Notes: generated by a model not told the origin, from the sequence alone. A stretch of 64,000 nt of DNA from Agaricus subrufescens (GCA_029945375.1 CM057057.1:4774001-4838000); one strand, 5' to 3'; numbered from the stretch's first letter, positions 35,946 to 47,471 are shown. A program made the numbers and translations.

Positions 35946-37526
35946 ATGCCGTATCTCGTATGCCTTCGAGCCCTTCTCTGGCTCTTCAGCCTTATTTCTC
36001 CGGCGGTGCGTCGACTCCGCAAGCGTCTGGCTGCCTCACCGGGAATGCCGGTTCCTGAGCCCAGTCGATCCTATTGGATGTCGCCTGCTTCCCGAATTGC
36101 TAAACATGGCTCCGAGGCTGTGGTACCTGAATATGCTGACGTGCTCGTTATTGGTAGCGGAATCACGGGTACGTCTGTGGCCAGGACCGTCCTTGACCAG
36201 GGCAAGGAGGGGCTGGTGGTGGTGATGCTGGAGGCCCGAGACGCCTGCTCCGGGGCGACAGGACGGTAAGCGGTTCATTGGTTGTGGCAGGAAGGCGTTG
36301 ACGGCAAAGCTGCAGAAACGGAGGGCATATCACGCCGGTGCTGTATCAGGAGTACAGCGACCTCAAGAAGGAGCATGGGGCAGAGGTGGCCAAGGAGATA
36401 GTGCGGTTCCGGCTGTCACATTTGAGCGAGCTATTAGCTGTGGCGTCAGAGGAGAACCTGCTCGAGGACAGCCAGTGCCGCGAGACACGGTCCTATGATG
36501 TCTATCAGGATGATAGTTTGTATCGCAATGCAAAGCAATTGCTTGATGTGTTTAAGCGAGACCTGCCTGTGGAAGGTCATGATATTGAGATTGTCGAGAA
36601 CAAGGCGGCGCTTCAAGTTGGTGATTTTTTCGTTGTGTTTTCCCGCTACCTGATTGTCTACAGGATCTGCAGCTAGTTCCGTCAGTAGTTGGCTGCATTG
36701 CAACCCGCGGAGGGGCGGTGCACCCGTACCGGCTCGTGACGGGGATACTGGAAAGGCTGTTACGTAGCTATTCTTCGAGGTACATCAGATGCGGTGAAAA
36801 AAAAAAAAGAAAAGAAAACTTGCTGACGACGAGAACAGGTTCCATTTGTTGACGCACACGGCGTGCACCAGCATTGCAGATGCAGAGGATGGATACATTG
36901 TAAGCACGCCCCGAGGTGAGATTCGGGCGCGACAGGTGGTTCACGCGACGAACGGCTGGGTGGCGCATCTGCTTCCCGGGATGAGGGGCAAGGTCGTGCC
37001 GGCGCGGGCAGTGATGACGGCACAGAAGCCCGGGCCCACGCCGTGGGGCGACGGGTCGCGGTCGTTTGTGATGTACCCGGGATCGTCGTACAGACTGTTT
37101 GATTATCTGACACAGCAGGCGAGCGGCGAGCTGATGCTCGGCGGGGCGTTTTTCCGCGGCCGGGCATACATGAGCGAGATCGGGAACGCAGACGACGGCG
37201 GGTGGAACGAAAAGGTGGGGGCGTATCTGGGGACGGAGGCGCTGAAGCAGTACTTCACGGGCGCGGAGATGGCGGCGGTGGAGAGCTGGGGCGGGGTCCT
37301 GGGAATGTCGGCGGACGGGCTGCCGTGGGTGGGCCGGGTGCCGGAGAAGCTGTCGGGGCGGCGCGGGGCCGGGGAGTGGGTGGCGGCGGGGTACTCGGGG
37401 GAGGGCATGGTGCACGCGTGGCTGAGCGGGCAGGCGGTCGGCGCGGCGGTGGGCGGGGCGGGGGACGGCCGGGTGCCGGGGGTGTGCCGGGTGGAGGGGC
37501 GTGGGAAGGGGGGGGTGCCAGCATAG
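35946..37526 (+). CDS. FAD-dependent oxidoreductase (DAO family)
   Basis: Flavoprotein of the D-amino-acid-oxidase-like fold; substrate unknown. Exon 1 (35946-36265) starts with a hydrophobic, Arg-rich stretch, LRALLWLFSLISPAVRRLRK, that could anchor or target the protein. The dinucleotide-binding motif VLVIGSGITGTSVA (GxGxxG) follows, with the acidic ribose-binding residue in VVMLEARD. Exon 2 begins NGGHITPVLYQEY (the GGH motif). Later parts include TRGGAVHPYRLVTGIL, GEIRARQVVHATNGW, and near the end GLPWVGRVPEK and VAAGYSGEGMVHAWLSGQ, the second FAD-contact region. Four introns. The 3' half is very GC-rich with codons ending mainly in G. The stop at 37524-37526 lies 20 bp before the next start codon. 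Deaminating oxidases and fungal DAO-like proteins of unknown substrate are the closest families. Confidence 0.85.
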
Positions 37527-37546
37527 CAGTAGTAGGGACGTTGAAT

Positions 37547-40200
37547 ATGATGATGCTCGACATGGACTCCTCCCGGCGCCCGTCGCCCGCCAACGAGCCG
37601 CAGAGCCCCGCGCAGCAGCCGGCGCACGGCCAGCTGCCCTACACGTTCCCCGTGCAGCAGCAGCCCGTCGGCGGCTGGACGCCCTCGGTCGCCGCCGCGC
37701 CGTTCTACCCGTCCTACTACTTCGACCCCGCCAGCCCGCCGCCGTGGGCCTACCACCACATGCTGCTCTCCGCCCAGCACCACCCGGCCTTCCCCGCCCA
37801 CCTCGCCCAGTTCCCCGCCGCCACGCCCCCGCCGAACCCCGCCCAGCGCCTCCCGCCCGATCACCACCACGCCCCCTACCCCGGCTTCCACCCTTATCGC
37901 CGCCCCTCCCGCCAGCACCCGCCCGACGCCGCCCCCGACTGGATGGGCCACATCCCCCACCCCTACGCCCGCCCCGACGCCTCCAACTCCTCCTCGTCCC
38001 TCAACTCCTCCTCCAGCAACCGCCCCCGCACCAACAGCAACCAGAGCGCACACAGCGCCCACAACGTCCCGTCCCGCTCCCGCTCGTCCCCCAACCCGCC
38101 CCCGCCCCCGTCATCGTCCTCGTCGCCAGCCCCCCGGCCGTCCTCGTCGTCCACCCGCACGCCCCACAATCGCAACGGCTCGTCGTCGTCCTCCACCTCC
38201 TCCCCACGGCCCTCCCACTCCTCCTCCTCCTCTCCCCCGCCTCCCCTGCCCCAATCCTCTGCTACTGCTGCTGCCTCTGCTGCCGCCGCTTCCTCCTCGT
38301 CCTCCTCCTCGTCCACCCCCACCCACCGCCTCCCTCGCCCCTCTCCCCTCTCCCAGGGCACCTTTACCGCCGCCGAGAAGCGAATGTCCCGCGATGACAG
38401 CGATCTCGCCACCATGCTCGAGTCCTCCTCCAAGGCCGCCACCGGTTCCGGCCGCAGCGGCTTCAAAGGCCGCATCCGCCGTGCCTTTTCCTTCACCGCA
38501 CTCAAGGAGGACGACATCCCAGAAGACGACGAGTCCATCAAGGCTTCCACCTTCCACTCAAAGGGCAAGGCCCCTTCCACTGTCGATCGCCCAGAAACCC
38601 CAGGTGGCGTCCGCAGCGACGGCGAATCCACCGGCACCAGCCAGACGAAAAAGAAGGGCCGCGCCGCCTCTCTCTTCAACTCTAGGCTCAATGCCAGCAC
38701 CGACAACATCTCCCTCTCCTCCACCGTCAGCAGTGCCAGTGTCATGATCAGGAAACTGGGTTCCATGAGCAAGCTCGTTGTCCGCCGCAATTCCCTTGCT
38801 GGCATCACCTCGATCTTCAAGGACAAGAGCAAGGATTCCTCCACCGACAAGACCAAGAAAAAGGACAAAAAGGCGACAAAGTCGGCCGCTCTCCAGGCAG
38901 AGGTCTCTCATGTCCACGCAGAGCTCGACCGGGTTCTTGGTGCCGACGCAAACGGCCTCAGTCCAGCTGCCGAACTCGCCAGGCAGCATACCCTCAAGAC
39001 AAAGGCCGAAGCTGCCGCCAAGGCAAAGGCCCAACAAGAGGCCCAAACCGCTGCTGCTACTGCTGCTGCTGCTGTCGCTTCTTCCTCTTCTTCTTCTTCC
39101 ACCGCCACCACTGCCACCATCACCACAACTACCAACGGCGTTCGTGACGCTGGCGTCCCCGCATGGGATAAGAACACCACCACGCGAGTCGCCTCTCCGG
39201 TCAAGCATTCTGGAGGCGTCCGGGTCAACGAGGATGGTACCAGAGTCGTCGTCGAGGAGGAGGATGAGGATAGCGATGATGGCCATTATGACCCTCACCA
39301 CAACAATTCCTACAACATGGATGGATGGGACGATGACGATGACTGGGATGTTCCCGATACAGACGAAGATCTCACCATTCGTATCGGAATGGGCAAGGTT
39401 ACCCTCGAAGAGCAAGAAGACGTCGAACCCTGGGCGATGGATATCCGACGAAGTGTCGAGCGAACACGAGTTCCCATGAGAGGTATCCTTAAAAGTGTGT
39501 CGTTTTTGTATCTCACCTGTTCCTTCTGACACCCAATCCCCCAGACGCTGGCTCGTATGACCAGGCAAGATACTTTAGCGATCAACCTACACCACGCGCT
39601 CGTTCAAATTCATACAACTCTCACCCCGGCCAAGCAGAGCTTGGTCCATTGGCTCGTATACCTTCTCCGGATCCTGACCACATCGACGGTCTCAATCGAC
39701 ACAACTCTCACTCATCAAATCATTCCAACACGGCACCAAGCACGGCACCTTCGATCCCCCCCCTCAAATTTGATATTAGTCCCACTTTTAATACCGCCCC
39801 TAAAGATCTTCCCGATACCCCTCCCCCACCTTCTGAGAGGCCAAACTCTATATTCCAGCATCCGGCTCTCAATTCATCTGCACCAGCCCTCTCCATGGTT
39901 CCCTCGTCTGCCCCAACGCTAACCCATCGATCAGCAACTGCGCCAGCCAAAAAACTGGCCTTTGCCACCAATCTGTCGGTCTATGATACATTTGCTTCCT
40001 CAGTCTATGATCGCAGGAGTGAACCAGCTACCTGGAGTCGGTTAACCCCAGCCCTGGCTCAGAGGATCAAGGAGGAGCTCAATTCGTATAAAATGGAGGA
40101 GATGGAAGTGCATGCCGCTAGTCGGATACAGTACGTAATATTTTTCCTCCGCTTTCTTCGTAGCTCAAGGTTCTCCCTCAGCACCCAATTTTTCGTCTGA
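37547..40200 (+). CDS. Disordered protein with Afr1/Bni4-like PP1-binding C-terminus
   Basis: Three exons (37547-39494, 39545-40130, 40182-40200) encode 850 residues. The first 330 are Pro/Ser-rich and disordered. A basic region, FKGRIRRAFSFTALKED, then VMIRKLGSMSKLVVRRNSL and ITSIFKDKSK, looks conserved. Poly-Ala and poly-Ser tracts and an acidic run follow (VVVEEEDEDSDDG). RGILK precedes the last introns. The C-terminal 70 residues hold KKLAFATNLSVYDTF, VYDRRSEPATWSRLTP and LAQRIKEELNSYKMEEMEVH. The last exon adds HTQFFV. This resembles the Glc7 (PP1)-binding end of yeast Afr1, Bni4 and Yer158c, whose docking site has an RVxF form; here it would be KLAF. Those proteins act in cell-wall and septum or pheromone-induced shape control. 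The function is inferred from the C-terminus only. Confidence 0.75.
39050..39100. repeat. In-frame trinucleotide tract (poly-Ala/poly-Ser)
   Basis: GCTGCT-type triplets pass into TCTTCT-type triplets inside the Afr1/Bni4-like gene. They are read as a run of Ala and then of Ser. Such tracts vary in length between strains. Confidence 0.7.
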
Positions 40201-41381
40201 TTGACGGACTCTCCTCTTGGTTTCTTTGCTTTCATGCATCAATTCTTTATCTGTCACAAGCATTGTTGCCTCCCCCTCCCCCCTTTGATCTAAGTCTATT
40301 CCCTGCAAGATATTCTTTTCATATCTCTTCGGAGTCTTCTCATCGCAACAACTTCTCACTTTGTTTTCCAGCACTACAAAGATACCCCTCCCCTTCTCTG
40401 TCGGCGTCCTACACTGTGACACATGGCAATCAACCTGTTGGTTGTGGTTTCTTCTCACTACGGCTGGCCCAGTGCCATGCTTGTCAAAATTCCTTCATTT
40501 TTTTCCCCTCCTCTTCAAACTTTGACCGGACGGACAAATTAAAGCAATGCAATTATATCTCCTACTTACCTTCTTTTGGTATTTTTTTTCTTCTTCTGGC
40601 CTTCTCTTCTTTCCAGCTGACGGGTTATTAAAAAAAAAGCAATTCCTCTCTCCTCTCCCACAAATGTTCTTATATTGACCCGAATGCTCTTCAATCGGGG
40701 GCATTTCTCAAACTGTTATTTACCACAAAATTTTCCTGTTTTTTTTCTCGGTTTTAATACTTGGTTTCCTCTCCACTCTCTCTCTTTCTCTCTTCCTTTC
40801 CTTTCAAAGGTGGCGTGTAACTGTGGGAAAAAAAGGACTTGTTTTTTTTTTTTCACCGTTGCCATGTGTACAAACGGTCGTCGGTTTTTTTTTTTAGTAA
40901 TTTACTACTTACAAAGTAAAGAAAAAAAAAAGTAACATAAAATTAAGGTTGGAGTATAATCGACTTTTTGTACGTGGCGACGACGACGACGGGGGCTCCT
41001 CTCTATATCTCTCTTCATTCTAGGGTGTGATTTTTAGTACAATGAACTGTGTGGTAATAGAAGCGTTTTGTTGGCAAGCGGTTACAACAGAAAAGAAAGA
41101 GTTGCATCATTGCTATCAATCTCTTTGTTCTCTTCGGGATGCTAGGAGAACAATGGATTAAGTAAGGGTTTGGATGGTATAAAGACTGACGAGTCCGTGA
41201 GGGGTTGGGTTTTCTTCAAGCTCGACTGTGTCTTGCATCCCCTCATTCATCTTTCTCTCTCTTTCCTTTCCTTTCCTATCCTTTTTTTTACTTTCTCGAG
41301 GCCGCGAGTCGTCTCCTCACCCGACGAGAGAAGCTATTTTTAACAAAAGTTAAATTCATCATCACGATCATCTAATCAATT
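40201..41381. other. 1.2-kb spacer, T-rich, with pyrimidine-rich promoter
   Basis: Both flanking genes read rightward. The spacer is dominated by poly-T, poly-A and CT-rich runs. A dense CT stretch at about 41245-41295 (CTTTCTCTCTCTTTCC and the like) lies about 90-140 bp before the ATG of the four-TM gene, as in many strongly expressed fungal promoters. No exon was recognised. Confidence 0.5.
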
Positions 41382-42332
41382 ATGATTGCTGGAATTTCGA
41401 AAGCGGTGACATTGTATTTAGCGCCAGTGTTGGCGTTGACGGCTACGATTCTTTCGCTGTTTGCGTTTTTGGCGCCGACGTTGTTGTTGAGTGATCGGGT
41501 GGCGTTGGTGACGATTACGCCTTCGACGATGTTGGTTCAGCCTGCTGGTGGTGCTGGTGATGTGGATGGACCGAGTTTGTTTATTGGGTCTTTGGGTGGG
41601 TTGACTCCGGTTGTTGATTATTGGGTGGGGGGCGTTTTTCTGATCTTTTTTTTGAAGGAGCTTGTGTGAAGAGTAATAATGATGCGCAGTTGAATTGTAC
41701 TTTGCCAAGTGTCTCTCCTCAATACGGTAAATATATACATCTCCCAGATTTCATATAACTCACACATACACACACTTGACAGACTTGTCACCACTCCCCA
41801 AAAACGCACCGACATCATTACTATACGCACCAAGCACATCCACGCCCGTGTTCATCTCAATCGCTCTAGCTCTAGACGTCGCGTTTCTCATCACATTTAC
41901 TCTCATCTCGTTTCGTCAGAAAATGCCGGGTAAGATGGGGACGGCGTTTGAGTCGCCTTTGATGCAGAGTTTGTCTGCTGGGATTGGATTTTTGGGATTT
42001 ATGATTGGTGAGTTGGAAAAAGAATTCTTTTTGGTTTTTTTTTGAAGTATTGATGGTGTGTAGGGTTGACGGCGTTTTTGGTTCTGCGCATGTGGTTTGG
42101 CAAGACGGTGCAGGATTTTAATACGAGTATTCAGGATCAGGGATCGCAGGGGCCTAAACTTATTGCGGATACTAGTAATGCTTTTACGAGTAAGTTTGTT
42201 GAGTTTTTTTTGTCTTCGTTGTAAGAACGTTACTGAATTTTCTCGCTAGTGGTTTGGGTCGCGCATGCGTTTTGGACTGTCCCGGTGATGATTTCACTTA
42301 CGAAACATCATGTCAAGTCGGGGAAAGCTTGA
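41382..42332 (+). CDS. Four-TM membrane protein, SUR7/PalI-like
   Basis: Small intron-rich membrane protein. TM1 is VLALTATILSLFAFLAPTLL near the N-terminus. After a short extracellular loop with two cysteines (GACVKSNNDAQLNCTLP), the kind of Cys pair seen in SUR7/PalI and claudins, come TM2 (FISIALALDVAFLITFTLI), TM3 (LSAGIGFLGFMIG spliced to LTAFLVLRMWF) and TM4 (VWVAHAFWTVPVMISLT), with a short basic tail ending SGKA at 42332. SUR7/PalI proteins mark eisosome membrane domains or act in ambient-pH sensing. The topology fits, but the sequence match is loose, so the family is an inference. It converges on UTP18 with 81 bp between the stops. Confidence 0.65.
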
Positions 42333-42413
42333 TGTTTTTGTTTTTTTGTTTTTTTTGGGACTTGTTTGGGACTTTTTTTGGTTTATTGAGACTGAAGTTT
42401 ATGATTGTTTTCC

Positions 42414-43894
42414 CTAGAAACCAGCACCATATTGTTTGAGATGGTATAATAATACTCTACCCCTCGTGTTTCCAATAGCCACATATTCACTCCCTGGTGA
42501 GAAATCTACAGTGGTGACATTGCCCAGAGGTGTACTTTGCGTCGGCCAATTGGCGAATGCGGTAAGTGAGGGAACGTGAATCTAGGAATTGGGGTTGAGA
42601 AGCGTAGCAGGGAGAGAGGGAGGGAGAAAGGCATTACCAATCTCATGGAGTCTTTCTTTTCTTGGCTGGCGATTGCGAGTAGTTGTGCGTCGTGGTTGAA
42701 TTTGAGAACTGATATTGCGGTGGTGAGGTTTCCTATTGACTTGATAGGTTTTGGGTCTTTTATTGATTCTTGAGTTGAGTATGAAGTTGAGTTGTAGACG
42801 TTGACGAGACCAGAAGATGAACTAAAGGGCGTTGCGGTTTGATAAGAAGATGTGAACTGAAAAAAAATGAAAATCGTACCCAATGGCCATGTAACCATTT
42901 CTATCCATGCCACCTTGAGTACCGGCCAACGTCCGCCCGGCACTTCTATACCCACCTTCATCTTTCCACCTCCTCACACAACGTCTCTCTGCAACATCCC
43001 ATAAATAAACTTCGGCATCAGATGTCAGAACTGCGAGATGATCTCTTGATGTCGTCTCTCCGAGACTTCCAATAGAAGAAGAGGAACCGCCAAACCACCA
43101 TAAACCGGATACACTGCCTCCCCCGGTGCACTTGAGTGAACCGATAACTTGTCCAGCACCACTTTTCCAATCGACAAGATGGACTTGAGCACCTTTACCA
43201 CCTGCGACGCCTAATATTTCGCCAGTGGGATTGAAACTTGTTAGATGTACGGTTTCGACTTCTTCACGATTGCCTCGCGGACGTTTTAAACTTCTGGATT
43301 CGATTGAGGAGTGGGAGAATGTGGTGCCCCATAGACCGCGTTCGTGTCGTGTTGTTGTTCCGGTTTGTAAGTCGTGGGTGAAGAAGAAGGGGCGAGGGCC
43401 GGAGAGGAGGATGGAAGAGCCTGATGGATGGAATAAGGCGGATGTGGGAGATGTGAGTGGAAGTGAGGGTATATGGAGGGTTTGGAGAAGAGGAGATGTA
43501 TGTCCGTCGACCTGGAGGGAAGAGAGTCATTTATGAAATTGAGATGAAAGAACGAGAGGAGGGGAATGATTACATTGTATAATCGTATACGACGGTCTGC
43601 AGTTCCAACACATAGGACGGGGACGCTATGACTGGGATGGAAGGCTACAACGTTCACCGAGGTGGTGTTTTGAGTCGAGATATTAACGTCTCGAAGACGC
43701 TCAATGGCGATTGTGCCAGAAGATAGTCGTTTATCCTGGTGTTCCGAGCTTTCATCGTCTTTGTCGGCTTCGGTGCCGTGTTGTTTTTGATAGGACTTCC
43801 GAGCCTTCTGAGCCCAGGACGGTTCTGGGTTCAGTCGCTCATACTGAGCGCGTAGCCGGGACTCGTAGTCACTCTCGTCTGAGGGTTTGGCCAT
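42414..43894 (-). CDS. UTP18: U3 snoRNP-associated WD-repeat protein Utp18
   Basis: Component of the small-subunit processome in the nucleolus, needed for early 18S rRNA processing. The start used is ATG at 43894 (MAKPSDESDYESRLRAQYE). ESRLRAQYERLNPEPSWAQK is the conserved segment just before the propeller. WD repeats follow: VNVVAFHPSHSVPVLCVGTADRRIRLYNV (read in two parts), ALFHPSGSSILLSG, HLTSFNPTGEILGV, HLAVLTSDAEVYLWDV, ISVLKFNHDAQLLAI and TTVDFSPGSEYVAIGNTRG, ending HLKQYGAGF. About 130-200 N-terminal residues normal for Utp18 are not found. In yeast that part carries the motif that recruits the Mtr4 helicase. A splice-acceptor-like CTACAG sits 3 nt before this ATG, so an upstream exon may exist. 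The kinase gene starts 90 bp away in the opposite direction. Confidence 0.85.
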
Positions 43895-43984
43895 AAGCTG
43901 TAGCGATAAAAAAGTATTTTACGCACGTGACATGCAGTAGGCGGTGGTTCTATTTTGGAACTGGGTTGGGTTTTCCAGATCACG
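43895..43984. promoter_or_regulatory. 90-bp divergent promoter, UTP18 and Dbf2/Sid2 kinase
   Basis: Only 90 bp separate the two assigned start codons. Either both genes share a very small promoter, or one or both 5' ends reach into the other transcript. Both proteins are short at the N-terminus compared with their families. Confidence 0.45.
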
Positions 43985-45855
43985 ATGGGAACAGCAAGGC
44001 CGTCGGTCGACGTCCAGATGGCAACCGCCAAAGTTGGGTTGACTCTCAGACAAGGCGCCATGAAAGACTGGGAACGGGAGCTGCTCGAGTCGGCGGAGGT
44101 CAAGAGAAAAGCCACCGTGGCTCAGCTCTGTGGGTTGCGATTCTCTTGCTTTTTGTTTTGTTATTGATGTCGTCACAGATTTCCTCGATTATTACTTCCA
44201 GAACCTGGGGTACCTCACTGCGCGGAAGCAGAGAAGAACAAATTTTGATCTGGACACTGCTTCGAGAGGCGTTAGAGGTCCGGATTACGCGCGGGAGTTC
44301 AAATCTTACTGTGGACGCGAGCGAGTGGTGCTCCGTCGACGCAGGACAAAGCTCAAGGTCGACCAGTTTCATATTATCGCTCAGGTTGGACAGGGAGGCT
44401 ATGGCGAGGTTTATCTTGCGCGAAAGCAAGACTCTGGAGAAGTTTGCGCTCTCAAGAAAATGCGAAAGAGAACTCTGCACAAGATGGACGAGGCAAGTGC
44501 GATCCCGCGCATCACTGATTTTTGCATGATGTTCAGATCGTTTATAGATCCGCCATGTTTTGGTTGAACGTGACATTCTTACTGCTACCAAGACACCTTG
44601 GCTTGTGCGATTGCTCTATGCGTTTCAGGATCCTCAATACGTTTACCTGGCGATGGAATATGTCCCCGGTGGCGATTTCCGAACACTTTTAAATAACTCT
44701 GGCATCCTCAAAGAAGTACACGCTCGCTTTTACATAAGTGAGATGTTCGCTGCCGTTAATGAACTCCATAAACTCGGATATATCCACCGGGACCTGAAGC
44801 CCGAGGTGCGTACTAAATGCACAAGTACAAGGTTGTCAACGCATGGGCATTCAAACCTCCTTTTGTTTCCTTTAGAACTTCTTGATCGATGGTACTGGCC
44901 ATGTCAAGCTGACAGATTTCGGTCTTGCAACCGGTGCGTTGAATCCGCAACGTATTGAGTCCTTGAAGATCAAGGTGATGAAACGACCTTCTGCTCCATC
45001 ACTAGCTCATTGATACCTTATTTTTACAGCTTGACAAGGTCAAGGACAATCAAATTATTCAGCGATCAACTATGGAACGTCGTTCGATCTATCGGTCCAT
45101 TCGCGGCGAAGATCCTCGCTACGCCGATTCTATAGTCGGTTCCCCTGATTACATGGTTGGTTACGAACCATCAACACATTAGCACCGGAGGAACTGATAC
45201 GCTGTTTCTAGGCACCTGAAGTTCTCAGGGGGAAACCTTATACCTACTCTGTGGATTACTGGTCTCTGGGGTGCATCTTGTTCGAATTCATGGCTGGCTT
45301 TCCACCCTTCAGCGGGGGTTCACCAGAAGAGACCTGGACAAATCTGAAAAATTGGTCAAAAGTTCTCAAGAGGCCCCAATACGAGAACCCGGAAGACCTG
45401 GTTTTCAATCTCAGCGACGTCTCCTGGGACGCCATCACAAGGTTCTTTGACGTACACTAATCATTTACTCCTGTCGCTGACTGACCTCTATTTTTAGGCT
45501 AATCGCACACAGCACACTTCGCTACTCTACCCTGGCCGAGCTGTCGGACCACCCGTTTTTCAAGAGTGTAAAGTGGGACGACCTACGTAGTGTTCGTGCG
45601 CCGTTTGTGCCTGCACTCGACTCTGAGGTTGATACTGGATATTACGATGATTTCACCTCGGCGGATGATATGGCCAAGTATGCTGAAGTACAGGAGAAAC
45701 AGAAGAATGTGGATTCTGTGAGGGAAACTGAGGAACCTATGGGCCGGGGTGTTTGGGTTGGGTTTACGTTTGGGAAGAATGGACCCGGTCCTAAGGCTGC
45801 GGCTGCCAGTGCCTATGACGATGAAGATGACGGTACCCTGGCTACCATTTTTTGA
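43985..45855 (+). CDS. DBF2: NDR-family protein kinase, Dbf2/Sid2 type
   Basis: Ser/Thr kinase that with its Mob1 partner drives mitotic exit and septation at the spindle pole body and division site. ATG at 43985 ([11 protein letters not shown]). The MOB-binding helix region reads [23 protein letters not shown], then [19 protein letters not shown] across an intron. The kinase domain has [21 protein letters not shown] (ATP lysine), [18 protein letters not shown], the long NDR insert with [20 protein letters not shown], and the activation loop [15 protein letters not shown]. The AGC tail ends with GVWVGFTF, matching the FxGFT-like hydrophobic motif. Known Sid2/Dbf2 proteins have a longer N-terminal extension than this start allows. 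An in-frame TTG-initiated extension reaches 43955, but there is no earlier ATG. Confidence 0.9.
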
Positions 45856-46192
45856 GGGGAGTCATCTTGCGTGTTATTGTTCTTTTTTTTTTTTTTTTGG
45901 TCAATCGGTCTTTTTTTTTTTTTCAAAACGTTTTGGTTTTTCTTATATACTCGTGAACTCAGGCTACGCTTAATACAAGTAGATACCCGACGATTAGGAT
46001 AGAATCGAATTAATGGATGGACAGATTAAATTTTTTGGAAGCGGGAGGTCATAACGAATGTGAACAGAAGATGACAAAACATAGAATGGCCATAGAAGAC
46101 AAAACAAAAAACAAAAACAAACGGAGCAAAAAGTCCGAGTCCGTGGCATAAAATGTTCGTGAAAATCGGGGGTGTTTAGTAGTATTGTTTTC
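45856..46192. other. Spacer between convergent genes
   Basis: The 3' flanks of the kinase gene and of the small minus-strand gene. Two long T runs at 45880-45925; no exon recognised. Confidence 0.5.
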
Positions 46193-46977
46193 TCAATACT
46201 GGATTTCGGTCCTGCGAAATGCGTCTGTCCAACTCAATTGACGGTACTGCCGTGGAGATCGGGTTTAGTCAAACAGACTTTAGCTGTGAGAGAAGTGGGA
46301 AAGTAGTCTTACCTTGGGGCGTTTGTCTACGAGGGTGATGTTGTCTACTACATCAGAGGATTTGCGCTTGTATTGAAGGCGCGGTTGTTCTGCTCGGTCA
46401 TCCTGCGATCATTGAGGTTTTTTTTTAAAAAAAATGAGAGGGTAATTTTGATGATGAAAACGGTAGAATTACGCACCGGTGTGATGAGAAGATCGCTGCA
46501 CGCCGAGCTTCTCGAAGATCTATTAGAAGATCGGAACGAATGGATGTCCGAAGGGACATCTGGCTTTGGTCTCCAGAGTGTAGTAGGATCGTCATAAGCA
46601 GTGGTAGGATACATCAATCTGTCGTCGTCCAATGTGGATTGGTCAACCCTCGCGATGTACTCTGCAAGAGCGGCATTAAGATTGAGAAGATCGTTTGCAG
46701 TAGGACCGTTGACCCGAATAGTGGTAACGCAAGTAGCAGACTCTGCTATTGGGCTGTATGTTTGGATCACTATAGGGTAGGGTTTGGTGGAGACATGGCT
46801 GACGGGTAGCCGTGCAGCCTTGTCGGTGTCGACACTCAAACCGAGCCGGATAGAACGATTTTTGGCATGATGAGTTGGTCTATAGGCTGCTCTAATGTTG
46901 CGAGCCTCGGAAAAGCAGTAGGCGTCTGCAATACGGAGAGTGTAGACCACACGAGCGAAATTGGAGTCGGACAGCAT
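46193..46977 (-). CDS. Hypothetical protein, unrecognised
   Basis: I do not recognise this protein. ATG at 46977 opens MLSDSNFARVVYTLRIADAY, followed by SEARNIRAAYRPTHHAKN. A stretch with regular beta-like spacing, RLPVSHVSTKPYPIVIQTY and TCVTTIRVNGPTANDLLNL, is followed by a Ser-rich segment (SFRSSNRSSRSSACSDLL). After an intron whose acceptor reads CGCAG comes a charged tail, RLQYKRKSSDVVDNI then LVDKRPK. A last exon read as YRQLSWTDAFRRTEIQY ends at 46193; without that splice a stop lies at 46280. It has no signal peptide or membrane span from this start. The frame upstream of 46977 is open and hydrophobic but has no ATG. Real coding is likely from codon pattern and splice sites; the function is unknown. 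Confidence 0.55.
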
Positions 46978-47471
46978 ATTAGATGATAATGGCAAGTAGA
47001 TGAGGGACGTGATGAGAGACGTTAGTGGGAGTAGCTGTAAGTGGAGGAGGACCAGACACACGCTCAACGTGCGGGGGGGGGAAAGAAAGAAGAGAGTGAA
47101 GGTGGGTGGCTGGACACAGCGAGAGCGTCTAACGAATAAGAAGCCACTACGACAGAAATTATATACTTCTCAAAACCTGGACCCACAACGTCCAGATTGA
47201 GATCAAACAATAGAAGACATAACGGGTCCAGTACTATCAGCCGACGGCCTATTGTTCTGAAGGGGATGGCCGAAAACAGTACAAGGGAGCAGAAATCCAT
47301 GCCGGAATATGTGACGGAAAAAGACGTTGTTCTAATTCCTAACCCTCCTTTGCGATCAATGCAATTGTTCTGCACAAAGGTAGTACGCGTGTGAAACAAA
47401 GAGCCAAGCCAAGCACGTGATGCACTGTGCAAATCTTGAGATCTCAGATCTTGTGGTTTTTGCTTTATTCC
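46978..47471. promoter_or_regulatory. Divergent spacer before RPA12
   Basis: About 490 bp between two genes facing away from each other. Open frames run through it on the minus strand but match nothing known. It should hold the RPA12 promoter. Confidence 0.4.

Noticed and set aside
37202..37546. Plus-strand upstream extension of the Afr1/Bni4-like frame
   Set aside because: It translates the oxidoreductase 3' end out of frame into Gly-rich sequence; the ATG at 37547 is the first plausible start.
38558..39568. 336-residue minus-strand open frame, with another of 319 residues at 37103-38062
   Set aside because: Both run antisense to the Afr1/Bni4-like and oxidoreductase genes in very GC-rich DNA, are Gly/Arg-rich, and resemble no protein.
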